Assembly (NCBI GenBank): GCA_009103225.1
Contig: RHPI01000160.1
Coordinates: 49,377-113,376, forward strand
Direction: 5' to 3'
Source of the DNA: Chlorokybus atmophyticus
Lineage: Eukaryota; Streptophyta; Chlorokybophyceae; Chlorokybales; Chlorokybaceae
DNA: 64,000 nt
Shown here piece after piece: positions 53,798-64,000 of this stretch (position 1 is the stretch's first letter; the number at the start of each line of letters is the position of its first letter). The position numbers and the translations under genes are program-made. The notes beneath the pieces were generated by a model. That model was given only the letters and a program-made list of their open reading frames with translations. It was not told the origin of the DNA and made no database searches.

Positions 53798-55606
53798 ATG
53801 GCTCAGTCAACAACAGCGGCGGCGGCGGCGGTGGTCAGGAGAGCCGCCGCCGCTGCTGCCAGCGACGTGTGGAAGCCTGGCAAGTATGCTGTGGTGTGGA
53901 CTAATCTGGCAGAAGCCTCCACAGCACAGACACGCGCGCAATCACCACCATCGACATTGTCTCAGCCTCAGAGGTGCAGCGGGCGCAAGTCAACAAGTGA
54001 TGTGCTTGCTTGTCCCCACCCCTCTCATCCCCGCCTTGCATGCATGTGGCAGTTGTCTTCACGAGTACATGCGTATATGACACACTGTGATTGCAGTTGT
54101 TCTGGTCGCTTTGATGACAGAGAAGACACAGACATGCGTGCGTGTGTGCGACCACAGACACATGTACACACTTCTACACATGCGCACGCGCGCATCCGAC
54201 GCATGCACATGCACGCCCCTGTGACATAGTGAAACNGCTGATAAGTTATTCAGCGTTTGTTGCATGCGACTCTGCTTCAGCCGTGTGTGCGTGTAATCAA
54301 GACAGCACTGTCACTACACTGCTTGTGTGTGGCGGTACACACGCACCAGGTTTGCATGCACAAGGCTTGATATTCTTTTACGCAGCAGCGGCACAGCAAA
54401 CAGTGCCGTGCTTCCCCCAAAGCCACTTCTGATCGCCAGCCCAAAGAGCTCGAGCTCGGAAGCGCACGGCGTGGTGCTGTTCGTGCACGGCTTCATCATG
54501 CTCAACTCATACTACTCCACGCTCATCGAACACATCGCCTCGCACGGATACATCGTCGTCGCACCGCAGGTGAGTGGGTGGGTGGGTGGGTGGGGTGGGG
54601 TGGGGCAGTGAGCACGCGTGCTGTGCTTGTGTATGTGCATGTATCTTCGTTTGTGTGTGTGTGCGCGTGCCTGCTTGTGTGCGTACGAGTAGTACTAGTG
54701 CGTTGGTTGGTTCTTCTAATTGATCGTTGTTGGGTGACAACAACCACAACTCTACTCGCAGTGTTACACGCTCTCGGTGAGTGCGAGCTGTGTTGACGAG
54801 CTTCGGGCGTTGTCACACGTGCTCGACTGGCTGCCCGACAACTTGGCCGCATTCCTCGCATCGTCCACGCCCGATCTGAGAAAGCTGGTGCTTGCGGGCC
54901 ACAGCCGCGGGGGAAAAGTGGCTCATGCGCTGGCGCTCGGCCTCGAATCCACCTTCCAACTCAAAGTCAGCGGCCTGATAGGTTGGTGCAGAGACTATTG
55001 TAGTGGGTGTGTGTGGGTGGGTGGGTGGGTGGGGGCGTGGGCATGCACGTGTAGAGACAACAACAGGCTTGAACTCTTGCTTTGCAGGTTTTGATCCTGT
55101 GGACGGGGATAAAAGCTGCGTCCCGCGTGTGACAGAGAGCAGCTTTGGGTTTCCGTTCTCGACACTGCTCATTGGGAGGTGTGACAACATCTGTGAGACC
55201 CGTGAGCCTCATGCCACACTTGATTGAGTCGACTCATGCATGCATGTGCGTGCGTAGTGGGTTGGGAGACAAGGGCAGAGTGCCGTGCGCGCCGGCGCAG
55301 ACGAGTCACAACGCCTTCTTCAACGCGTGCACGAGCCGCGTGTACCGTTTCATCGGCGAGGGCGCTGGCCACATGGACTTCCTCGACACCCACATCCCGA
55401 AGCTCCCGCTCATCAACTGGCTCGCCACGCACGTGTGCGCGCCTCATCGACATCACGACCGCACACCCATGCGCACATTCGCAGCGGGCGTGGCGGTGGC
55501 ATACTTGCGCTCCATCTTTGATATTGGCAGCACCGTCCTTGAGGATATCGTCGCTAAGCTCGATAGCGTTCCGGATATCAAAGTCACTGCCCAAGTGAAG
55601 AGTTGA
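53798..55606 (+). CDS. Chlorophyllase, five exons
   Basis: Exons 53798-53973, 54350-54569, 54762-54981, 55088-55178, 55258-55606 join in phase to 351 aa ending in TGA. The N-terminus is Ala/Arg-rich (MAQSTTAAAAAVVRRAAAAA) and could be a plastid transit peptide. Landmarks of the alpha/beta-hydrolase are PKPLLIASP, VVLFVHGFIMLNSYYS, HGYIVVAPQ, the nucleophile Ser180 in LVLAGHSRGGK, the acid residue in FDPVDGD (about 208), and the likely catalytic His in GEGAGHMDFLD. Chlorophyllase hydrolyses the phytol ester of chlorophyll to give chlorophyllide. The start lies only about 60 bp from the first ATG of GCP2 on the other strand, so a shared promoter is likely. The gene looks intact. Confidence 0.92.
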
Positions 55607-56400
55607 CTACCCGCCCGCATCCATCATTGTGGTTTTACCTGTACAGTGTGTACTGGGGGTAGGCAGCTACGTGTACATGACCTTGTGTAATAGTGAGTTG
55701 CCTAGCGCTATAGCTGCAGTTTTAGGAACACGTGAAAAGACTCATTGTTTTTGATAAGAAGTTTGGCTGCAGCAAATGAATTGGTATGTGCTTGGGGACA
55801 AGTTGGTTTGCTGGTACGCGGCGCACCAGGTTTATGTACTTTTATGAACTTGCTGCAACAGCTCGCAACTTGAACAGCATTACTCAAATCTCACGGATAA
55901 GGGAACAGCTTGGACTCGTTATTTTACACTGCCAAGGTAGGAAGAGGTCTAGCTGATCTGGATAAGAGGTTGTTCAATATGTTAACTACAACTGTGCCCT
56001 GGCTACTGATAAATTGCCGTGCGCATTTCAAAGCCAAAGGTGTGTGCTACGAGCTTGTGAGTTTCACCGCAGCGAGCTTCCCAGTTAGGGCATCAACGCT
56101 TTTGGTTTGTGGCTTTCGCGGCCGCCCTTTATTGCGCAAGCTTTCCATCATCATCCGGCGCACCTAATAAAGCAACTTGAACATCCAGTTTTGCATCAAG
56201 GTGTACCCAACCTTGTCTGAATGATATGTCTCACCTCCGCTTCTGCCACAATGCCTTCATCTGATTTGGTTTGTGAGGGTTGCTTTTTGACTGGTTTAGA
56301 CTGGCGCTCCTAAGTTGCACAAGCAGCCAACATTTGCTCACGAACACAATCCGATGTTTAAAGAAAGATGTTGAGGTGTTCAGATAAGGGTTGACACCGT
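55607..56400. other. Intergenic; a short ORF at 55910-56167 and a possible minus-strand exon
   Basis: A plus-strand frame (55910-56167) reads DLDKRLFNMLTTTVPWLLIN and VRASTLLVCGFRGRPLLRKL. I recognise no family. On the minus strand, a piece at about 56235-56262 (KSDEGIVAEAE, followed by GTGAGA) could be a last exon of the coiled-coil gene that ends here. Confidence 0.3.
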
Positions 56401-56404
56401 GTAC

Positions 56405-58157
56405 CTTCTTGTCTTGCAGTGCGTCCCACTCTTGTTGCAGCTTCAACATCTCAGTCTCCAGGTGCGCAGCCTTCGGTGGCTCCACCTGATTGACAATAAC
56501 CACGCCACAATCAACCACCGAAAGCAGCGAGCACAAGCGCCCGCGGGTACAGACAGACGCACACACACGCCCATGTGCACGCACATGCACGCGTTGACAT
56601 GCATAACACACATGTTGTACAATCACTCAATGCTTGTGTGACGCACCTCAGTGGACACAACGGAGAGCGTGGCACTGCCATGTTCCCCCATGACAACGTC
56701 GACGGCGGCAGGCAGGCTTGCGGTGCGCTCCTTCCTCGCTGTCGCAACCTTCTTCGCGGCAACCTTCTCTGGCGTGTGGTTGGTTGCAACGTCAGCACCG
56801 TACACCACGCGCATGTGCTGTGCGTTCCTCTCTACAAGCATCTGCACACACAGCCGCAAGTGTAGAGTGTTGCGTGGACTTCTGATCGCATGAAATGGAT
56901 GTATTGTGCATGCGCACACATGCATGCGAACATGCACACACGCGCTCAAAAACACACGCGCGCATATGCGCACGTGCACATGCGCGCGCACACAATCCAG
57001 TGCTTGCCTGTGCTTCCAGCTTCTTTCTCTCCTGCAACGCGGCTTCTGCTTTCCTGCGCATCTCCTCCACTTCCGGATCAAGCGCCTGCGCAGACACACA
57101 ACACTGTCAACTTGCTCTCTTGTTGTGCACATATAACAATCAGAGAGAGAAAGGCGTCACCTTTGTGTCGCGGCCGCGCTGTGCCCTGAGCCTGCGCCGC
57201 AACTCGACGTTCTGCCTGTCGAGCTCCTCCTGCATCGCCAACTTGGCCGCAAGCCGACGCTGCTCCAACACCTGCACAAACACATGCACACGAGAATGTG
57301 CACACGCGCACATGCACAAATGTACACAACATACTGAGTAGGCTTCCTTGCAATGCGTCCCCTGGAAGTGTGACCAACCATCACCCAACCGACCTGGCGC
57401 TTGGCTTCAACATCGGGAGTGAGAGCCTTTTCGTCGCGGCCACTCGCAACTTGCTTCAGCCGCTCTTGCAACTAACACACAGACACAACACGCACCAAGT
57501 GACTCCAATGCTTGAGGCAGTGTGTGTGCGTGTGTGCATGTCACACAACTCACCTGCATGTGCTGTTGGGCTGTCTGCTCCGCCTCCGCCCGCTTCTTCT
57601 CCAGCATCGCCGCCTCGCTGCGCCGCCTGAGCTCCTCAACCTCCTCATCCAACACCTGTGTGCTTATCTTGTTGTTGCAAGAATGCGTGAGATGACCGTA
57701 ACTACAACACAACAATGCATGGTGCTTGCCTTGGCGTCACGCCCACGCTGTGACCGCAGCTTCTTCTTATATTCCGCATTCTCCGCCGCCAACTATAAGA
57801 GAAGCATTGCATGTGTGTATGTGAATATGTATGCAGCAAGCATGTCCCACGATCCATCCCAACCAGCCGCCCCACCTGCATGATATGCGCTCTCTGCTGT
57901 TCCAGTCTCTGAAGCTCCAGCGCCTTCCGTCTCGCCTCCACGTCAGCGTCCAGCGCCTTGGCGTCCCTCCCTCCCCCCGCCGACACCGACGCCATCCTCT
58001 CCTGCAGCCGCCTGTTCGCCTCCTTCAGCCTGGCCTCCTGGGCCGCCTTGTCCTGGAGACGACGGAGACGGCTGGACTCGCGAGCGGCCTCCACCTGAGG
58101 AGACAACTCCTTGACGTCCTTGCCACGCTTGGCAGCCTTGGCCGCCGGGGAAGCCAT
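56405..58157 (-). CDS. Coiled-coil protein with five repeats of about 49 residues
   Basis: Eight minus-strand exons, all ending in complete codons: 58157-57876, 57792-57730, 57655-57554, 57471-57394, 57271-57161, 57085-57008, 56841-56647, 56485-56405. Two introns use GC donors (after 57730 and 57008). The start is ATG at 58157 (MASPAAKAAKRG). A motif G-[KR]-D-x-K-x-L-x-x-x-V-E occurs five times: GKDVKELSPQVE, GRDAKALDADVE, GRDAKVLDEEVE, GRDEKALTPDVE and GRDTKALDPEVE. Its glycines are at residues 12, 63, 111, 160 and 208. Charged heptads fill the spaces. The C-terminal part (MLVERNAQHMRVVYGADV, then VEPPKAAHLETEMLKLQQEW) differs. It is probably a filament, flagellar or cytoskeletal protein; no family is recognised. 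The true 3' end may lie further left. Confidence 0.75.
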
Positions 58158-58363
58158 CGCCAGGCACGCCTCTTCCCCCGCCGCCGCCGGCGCCACGTAG
58201 GCCAATGGATTCCAACAAAGAGCCGTTATGGTCGGGTGGATGGATTGCAAGTGCGGCCCCGTCGATGTCCATGCTGTTGCAATTCAAGTCATGTCATGTC
58301 ATGTGTATCACATCTGAGGACAAAGTTATGATAGACGCTGTTAACACCACTTTTGGCCCTCTG

Positions 58364-58441
58364 CGTGCTTGTGGTCTAGGGGTATGATAATTGCCTCCCA
58401 CGCTACTGATCCGGATTCGAGTCTTAAGATTGGTAAGGCAC
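58364..58441 (+). other. tRNA-like sequence (pseudogene or SINE head)
   Basis: An A box TGGTCTAGGGGTATGAT, as in eukaryotic tRNA-Pro and related tRNAs, and a B-box-like GGATTCGAGTC are spaced as in a tRNA gene. Possible acceptor arms are GTGCTTG (58364-58370) and AAGGCAC (58435-58441), pairing at five or six of seven positions. The anticodon and T stems do not pair well and the length (78) is unusual. It is therefore not a good functional tRNA. Confidence 0.5.
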
Positions 58442-59022
58442 TCTCGTGTTGAGAACTTAATAGAGTTGATGCGTTGGGGGAGGGGGTGGGAGGCTGGATC
58501 TTAAATTGATAAGGAGACACATCAGCACATCACCTATAGCAGCAAGTACATACCATCAACGTGACCACTTTGATTACCAAAGCACAACTATTGCAGAAGG
58601 GCATACTACTATGCGCATCTATACATACATACAAGGCAAAATTAGGGGTGCGGCTGATCGGGCGGGAGGCGAGCGGCCGTCACCAGTGACTCACCACACA
58701 AGAATTGTCAGCACAATCCGTCAGTGCAAGCTGAGGCCTGTCACACGCCATCTCACCGCCACAACAGGCATTAAAGCAGCGACGGACGGGACGTAGCGCG
58801 ACATTGCAGCACAGCATATGGTGTCACTTGATAGAGTATCGTTTGATGTGCTAGCGTACGGGATTATATGGCGCGATATGCTCAACAGCATATGGATGGA
58901 TATCACACATATGATATCATGCGTGCAATGTGACCGGAACTCTACCAACTCAGCGACGTAAACGATTTCCGGTTCCGTCATATTAACTCAGTTTATGTCG
59001 CATTATGAGCTGAACTCTTTCA
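58442..59022. other. No gene recognised, ATATG/CATAT-rich
   Basis: Many short ATATGATATCAT-like palindromes are scattered from about 58815 to 59280. No coding feature is supported. Confidence 0.4.
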
Positions 59023-59176
59023 ACAAGGAACTCACGACATGTTATGCGACATCGCATCATACCAAGCCATATCATACCATATGGTGTCACGGCGATCGGC
59101 ATGGCGGCATATGATATCATATGGCGTAATATGGCAGAATGTCGCGCGACGTCGCTGGACATCGTGAGTTCCTTGT
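59023..59176. mobile_element. MITE-like element with 15-bp terminal inverted repeats
   Basis: ACAAGGAACTCACGA (59023-59037) and its exact reverse complement (59162-59176) bound 154 bp. The interior is rich in CATATG/ATGATATCAT palindromes and holds GTCGCGCGACGTCGC. Small size, non-coding content and perfect termini fit a MITE. No clear target duplication was seen. Confidence 0.55.
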
Positions 59177-60558
59177 GCGTCATGTTAACAGAGTTCAGGG
59201 TTCAGGGTTCACACTGTGGGTCTGTGCGTGATGTGTGCAGCGTATGATGTGATATGATATGCGCCCGGGCGATATGGTTGACGACTACCACGGCCCGAAA
59301 ATCAAGTCGCATGTAGCTCTTCAACGGCAGCAACGCCAAGATTGTTTAGCGTAGCCGCCGCGTCGTTCCAATGGTGCATTGCGTTGCTTACTTATGTAGG
59401 TTGCATGGCGGGTTCTCGGCGTGTTGCCATCTTTAAAGAATACTTCGTCCGCTGCATCTACGGCTGCAACCTCACAGGCATACACAAAGGCCGGATCCCC
59501 ATAGTGGGAGTGCAAAACTTCAGGTCTCACCTTACTAGCGGTATCCACAAGGACGCCTTAAATGCATTAACACGCCAACAGCAAGACGACTTGCTGAAGT
59601 ACTAGTTGGATATGGTGAGTCCTGCATGCATGGCATGTACTGTTGTGCACGGGTCAAATATCAAACTGCTCCACAGCCTGGGAGCCTAACAATGTGCAAT
59701 GTTATTGTCAACTTACTTTGAGTGCATGTTGCTGCCTGCATGATCGCACAATTGACGAAATTATGCGGGATCCAAATCATGTTTATGTACTTGTTGCCAC
59801 TTAGGGTCGGGCTGCAGTGGCACGACACAACTTCAATCCTACTGTCGGTGCCTTTATGCCAGTTGCTGGAACGTGGCCTTTGCAGCAACAACCCCCCTGC
59901 CACCGTCGCTGCATGATGTTTTGCAACCTGTTAAAATCTTATACGATCCTAACCTCATCTAAGACACCAACGCCAGTGCCATGACGGTGCCAACATGTAC
60001 GTGACTACGTCGCAAATTTTACACGGTGACTGACTACGGACTGAGGGACTGACTGGTGCCTGAGCCTGCCTGTCGCTGCCTGACATACTACTTGGACTGT
60101 TGGGTTTGCCGTTGGCTTAAATGGACTGACGCAGACGGTCGCGGGCCGAAAGTGGTTATCAGTGGCACTAACCGGCCGAGAGTTGTCAACAAGTTACCCT
60201 TTGGTTGACGTGCACAAACGGCCGTTAGCCGGTAGTTACGGACAACTGACAGCAATAGCCGGCAGTTTCTTTGCCGTTACACTGCTGTTAATATGGTACC
60301 CTTGCCGTTTGACAAAAGGTGGCAATTCTTGCCGTAAGCCAACATCAACATGCCATGCAGCTTGTACAAACCTTGTACTGATTGTTTGGTCTTGCACCTA
60401 TAAGCCCACAATATATACAATGTACCGGCAGTGGTGAGAGTATGTCCACTTGCAACTGAGCAACCGACTTGCGCATGAAGCTACCCTATAACATTGAGTC
60501 TAGCTGTCGGACTCATGCGCAACTTGTCAACCCGTGGTGCCTGCCTCAGAACTCCTCC
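59177..60558. other. Intergenic; one short ORF at 59342-59605
   Basis: The ORF 59342-59605 (RRVAIFKEYFVRCIYGCNL, then NFRSHLTSGIHKDALNALTR) could be a short exon or a mobile-element remnant. Around 60120-60270 there are several GGCCG/CCGGTAG and GTTGTC/ACAACTG motif repeats. Nothing further is supported. Confidence 0.3.
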
Positions 60559-61417
60559 TCAAACCCCCTCCTGTTGTTCCTCCTCCAACAAGTCTTCTGC
60601 TTCAACGCCGGAGTCATCTTCATCCGCTGCCTCGCTCGCTGACAGTACAGCGGCTACTTCGTCCTTCAGCTTGAATGTCAGCGCCTCGCCGTGCACGCGC
60701 ATGCGCTTCATGGTCGCTTTGAGAGTGACCATCTGCATTTGGTAATGCTGTAAGAGTGGATTTACGGCAACAAAGGACTAGCCCATCAGCACACACATGC
60801 TTACCTCGTCTTCCGCTTTGTTGCACTCCGCCAGGCAGACAGTCAGCCTGCCGCGCTGCTCTCGGTTCACTCCAACCAACATGGCAATCTGCAAGCATAC
60901 TGCTTAAATACCGCTGAAAACATTAAACTAGGTCATGGATTACCCGTTCGTGGTACTCCGCAACTTCTCTTTTGCGACTTGTGAGCTCCCGCAAGTAGAA
61001 ATAGGCTGTGCATTTGCGAGATTGGTCATGCTGTTCATGTGCATGACACTGGAGGTTGTGCATGAGGGTGTGCATGTGGTATTGACAGTGTATGTCAAGT
61101 GCAAGATACTTGAGGCTGTGCATGTGCAAGATAAAAGAACCCTAGCATGTGGCATTGACAGTGCATTGTAACCCACCTTGGTTATGCCAGTCTTGTTTGG
61201 TCCCTTTAATCATGTCGCCGTGGTCGCAGCTGCTGGTGGGTCGAATTTTCTTAGAGGCAGTTTTGTGGTGTGCCTTTGCCCACTCGGAGGGGGAGCCCTG
61301 TAAAATATCGCCCGAGTCACTGTTGTCATTGGCTGTGCCCTTGGTAGGCATGGTGGGGTTTGACACCGAGGACACCCCTCCGACACCCTGCCCGCCCTGT
61401 GCGAACATGGAATTCAT
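60559..61417 (-). CDS. Small four-exon gene, unidentified helical protein (186 aa)
   Basis: Minus-strand exons 61417-61177, 61005-60944, 60888-60805 and 60732-60559 have GT-AG junctions, and all phases agree. ATG 61417 starts MNSMFAQGGQG. The N-terminal third is Ser/Thr/Gly-rich with Lys patches (KTASKKIRPTSS). The rest is a helix or coiled coil (YFYLRELTSRKREVAEYHER, IAMLVGVNREQRGRLTVCLAECNKAEDE, MVTLKATMKRMRVHGEALTF). It ends in an acidic tail (EEEQQEGV). Such small coiled-coil proteins are often the second gene of plant or algal DNA transposons, and a transposase remnant lies next to it. I do not recognise a family. Confidence 0.6.
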
Positions 61418-61578
61418 CCCGGACCTCGACCACAATGCCCACTACGCCCCTGGCAGCGCCACCAACGATCCTCCAAACGCCACATACCCTCGGCATCACG
61501 CCCCTGTAATGGCATAGCTTGGCGGAGCTATTAATGGTGTTTTCATGCGCAGGGGGACTGACATTGCCAGAGTTGTCA

Positions 61579-61754
61579 ATGGTACGAACTGCCATTGCCA
61601 CTATACAAAGGTACCATTTCAATGGTACCTTTCAACAAAGGCATCTTCGTACCATTGAAACGGTTCAATCAGTATATATATATATATATATATATATATC
61701 CAGAGACTCACCCTGGACGTGCAATGGCTCGATCGTACCATAATAATGGTACGA
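61579..61754. repeat. Cluster of GGTACCATT/CGTACCAT inverted repeats and a TA run
   Basis: Perfect small palindromes lie at 61610-61629 (GGTACCATT, 2-nt centre) and 61733-61754 (TCGTACCAT, 4-nt centre). Further single motifs occur at about 61579 and 61648. A TA microsatellite (about 61674-61699) lies between. The arrangement may be the terminal region of the transposon whose remnant starts at 61906. Confidence 0.6.
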
Positions 61755-61905
61755 CGGAGCCAGTGAATGGCGGCCAAGTTTCCCGCCTCTGGCATGCAAG
61801 GGTAGCGGTGGCGGTGGCGGTGGCGGCGGCGGCGGCGGGTGTGCATGTTGCTGGATATGATGCATGTTACATTGGTGACACCTGTGTCGACGTTAGTAGT
61901 GAGAT

Positions 61906-63800
61906 ATGGGAGTCCTTTGTCCGTATTGCCACATGCGCTTCGCCACACGCAGCTCGGTCTATATGCACATTATTAGCAGCAGGGTGTGCAAGCAGATCAA
62001 GCTGTATGTCGGCCAGCGTCCATTACAGTACGATGCGGGTCATGTTGAACCGGGGAGTTCGATCCAGGATGCTCACATGCTTGATGCTGAAGGATTCCTC
62101 CAGGAGACACACGCACAGCAGCAACAGGAGGAGGAGGAAGTGAACGAGGGCTTTCGATGTGTGCGTGTGCCTGAGAAACCTGTGGCACGCCAACATGGAA
62201 ATGGAGGCGTCCCTTTGCACGCGTCGAAATCCAGGTGGTATGGCTCGGAGCATGCTCTTGCAGTGGCATTCGTGCAGTGCAACAACGGCCAAGGCCTGTC
62301 GGCCTCCGACATGGGGCGGATCATCAAGTGCATCCGAAATGCACACTTCCTGACGGAAGAGCTCCAGTGGGAGACCGGTGTGCATGTGGCCAGCTATCTT
62401 CGGACCACAATTGCTTTCTCTCAGTCTGAGGTGTGTTCACGGTGTGCGGTACATGTGCTTCAACCATCAGAGCCATGTCACATATGCACATGCGAGTGTG
62501 CTGCCGTATCAGAACTACGTGACGGCTGACCTGCGCAAGCCTGGAGACCCTGAGGATCAGGACATCAGCGTCACATATATGCCGGCCAAGGTCTGTGAAA
62601 TGCAGTACATAATGCAGTATCGATGCAGTATCGATGCTGAGGCCAGCATAGTAAGTAATGCTTTTGGTCGGAGCAGGTATGGCTCGCGCGTTTGTATGGC
62701 AATCCACATGCCGCCAATGGCTTCAATCTCCAGTACAGTGGTGACGAGCACAGCTTTGGCCATCCTTCCACGGGCGATTAGTGAAAGGATGTGGAGATGG
62801 ATTTGAGGAGAGAGGTGGGGGAAGCGTCCTACTTGGCGCCGGCCATTCTGTACAGTAACAAGACCACGCTGGACAGCGCGGGCAAGCGCTCTGGCTACCC
62901 TTTAATGGCATCGCTTGCCAACTACAGCTGGGACATGTATGCTAGCAACATGGGGGTTGTTATGATAGCGCTTCTGCCGGTGGTTCACGCAGTGGCCGAG
63001 CATCCCACCTGGGCGCAGGGCAAGGAATCGTTCTCCATTCGGAAACGTGAGATTTTTCATGACGCTTTGAATGTAGTGTTAGGGGATGTGAAGCGGGCGG
63101 GTTGGGAANGATTTGGAAGGTCTGCAGCTCATCGACCCGAATGGCATCGAGCGTCGTGTGTTTCCCGCGCTTGCCAACTACATCAGCGATTTGCAGGTAG
63201 TGGGCATGCATGGTTGTAACCGGATGCAGCCTGCCAGCAAACAGTTCATGGAGGATGTTGTCAGCAAACATCTGAGTTTGTCGTGTTGTAGGAGACTGCC
63301 ACACTCGCACGCACTGTGTCGGGCAATCAAACACGACATCCTTGCGATGTTTGTCTTGTCACCAAATCAGATCTGTTGGAGATGGATGAGGACCGGGAAT
63401 TGAGAACCGAGGCCTTCTACACACCAGCAATATGTCAGCTGCGGGCGGACCTGCATAGCGGTGTTAGGAATGCACGCCAGACAGCCAAGGCTTTCAAAGA
63501 GCAGCACTCCATGCATGTCGAGGAGGTAATGGTCAAATTACCGGCATTCGTGAGGATGAATGGCTTTCCGTGAAACCAGGCAATGTGTTTTGGCGACAGG
63601 ATGCACTGTGGGGTTGGCGATAGTCGCGGGTGCCGGGAGCTGACTGCTACTCTCGTCTTGCCCCTGACGCTATGCATGTGCTGGGAGGCATCATTGACCA
63701 CCTGCTTGATGCTGTATATGACGCCGCGAAGGAACGAATCGTCCATCCACGAGACAGATTCTGCAGGCCAGGCACGTCTTTGGTGTTGCTTTTGTGTTGA
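61906..63800 (+). pseudogene. Decayed Plavaka-like (CACTA superfamily) transposase
   Basis: Blocks in family order appear in shifting frames. An N-terminal C2H2 finger reads VLCPYCHMRFATRSSVYMH. Then come VRYMCFNHQSHVTYAHASVLPYQNYVTADL, RLYGNPHAANGFNLQYSGDEHSFGHP, and ASYLAPAILYSNKTTLDSAGKRSGYPLMASLAN, matching the family's SDKT-L motif. These are followed by KREIFHDALNVVLGDVKRAGWE, GIERRVFPALANYISDLQ, PCDVCLVTKSDL and YSRLAPDAMHVLGGIIDHLLDAV. The family cuts and pastes DNA transposons. Frameshifts (for example near 62430), stops at about 62779-62784, and Ns at 63109 and 63853 show decay or poor base quality. The element continues beyond the window or ends near 63.8 kb. Confidence 0.7.
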
Positions 63801-64000
63801 ACACAAAAGCCAACGACACGTGCTCACAAGCAGATGTGCACAGGCTAAATGCNAAATGCATGCAAGGCGACTCTGCGGGTTTTGCACTTCAAGGGACCCA
63901 CAAGCACAGTAGATGTCTTCCTGTCCGACCACTCCTTTCAGGTGGTGGAGAAAGTGGCGGTGCTGCAGCTGCTGCCGGTCCTCGCAGACGGTTTGCTGCT
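63801..64000. other. Window end, probably still the Plavaka-like element
   Basis: A few coding-like codons continue (for example VVEKVAVLQLLPVLADGLL near 63945-64000), but frames are short and one N is present. No separate feature can be supported. Confidence 0.3.

Noticed and set aside
1-64000. CRISPR array, operons or bacterial promoters
   Set aside because: Repeats here are transposon, microsatellite or foldback types. Spliced genes show this is eukaryotic DNA. No regularly spaced short repeats with unique spacers were found.

Overview
The window is nuclear DNA of a eukaryote, most likely a unicellular green alga. The evidence is a spliced chlorophyllase, a plant-type gamma-glutamyl hydrolase with 12 small exons, introns with GT-AG and some GC-AG ends, and a dense load of plant/alga-type transposable elements. 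GT/CA-rich introns and microsatellites are everywhere. I cannot name the species; a prasinophyte-like alga with a large, repeat-rich genome is my guess.

Layout. 0-4.4 kb: repeat-rich flank without a convincing intact gene; a Lys/Glu-rich exon lies on the minus strand near 3.3-3.5 kb. 4.4-19.4 kb: a large Ty3/Gypsy element (gag with two zinc knuckles, protease, an embedded C5 DNA cytosine methyltransferase, reverse transcriptase, RNase H, integrase and a C-terminal PHD finger). It is interrupted inside the RT by a complete young Ty1/Copia element (10752-15656) with 424-bp LTRs and a 5-bp target duplication. 19.1-29 kb: a more AT-rich tract with many hairpins, a multi-exon Lys/Glu-rich minus-strand gene, unidentified ORFs and a decayed tnp2/Transposase_21 (CACTA-type) transposase. 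30-35 kb: microsatellites, an assembly gap and an unidentified possible spliced gene. 35.5-38.2 kb: gamma-glutamyl hydrolase. 38.6-45 kb: a broken WDR44-like WD40 gene and copies of a dispersed repeat. 45.8-49 kb: a broken coiled-coil/malectin gene containing a second gap. 49.8-53.8 kb: gamma-tubulin complex component 2 (minus), head-to-head with chlorophyllase (53.8-55.6 kb, plus). 56.4-58.2 kb: a coiled-coil protein built from a repeat of about 49 residues (minus). 58.3-64 kb: a tRNA-like sequence, a MITE-like inverted repeat, a small four-exon gene and a decayed Plavaka-like transposase.

The main discovery candidate is the Ty3/Gypsy element. The methyltransferase is in the same reading frame as the RT and lies between protease and RT, so it looks like a domain of the Pol polyprotein. 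The integrase ends in a PHD finger, a domain type that reads histone tails. The element thus pairs a DNA-methylation writer with a possible chromatin reader. Methyltransferase capture by retrotransposons has been reported in dinoflagellates and the charophyte Klebsormidium (de Mendoza et al. 2018). I do not know of a description of this combination. This copy is dead as a whole, but its methyltransferase segment is open throughout. Most stop codons in the degraded elements look like CAG/CAA to TAG/TAA or CGA to TGA changes, i.e. C-to-T.
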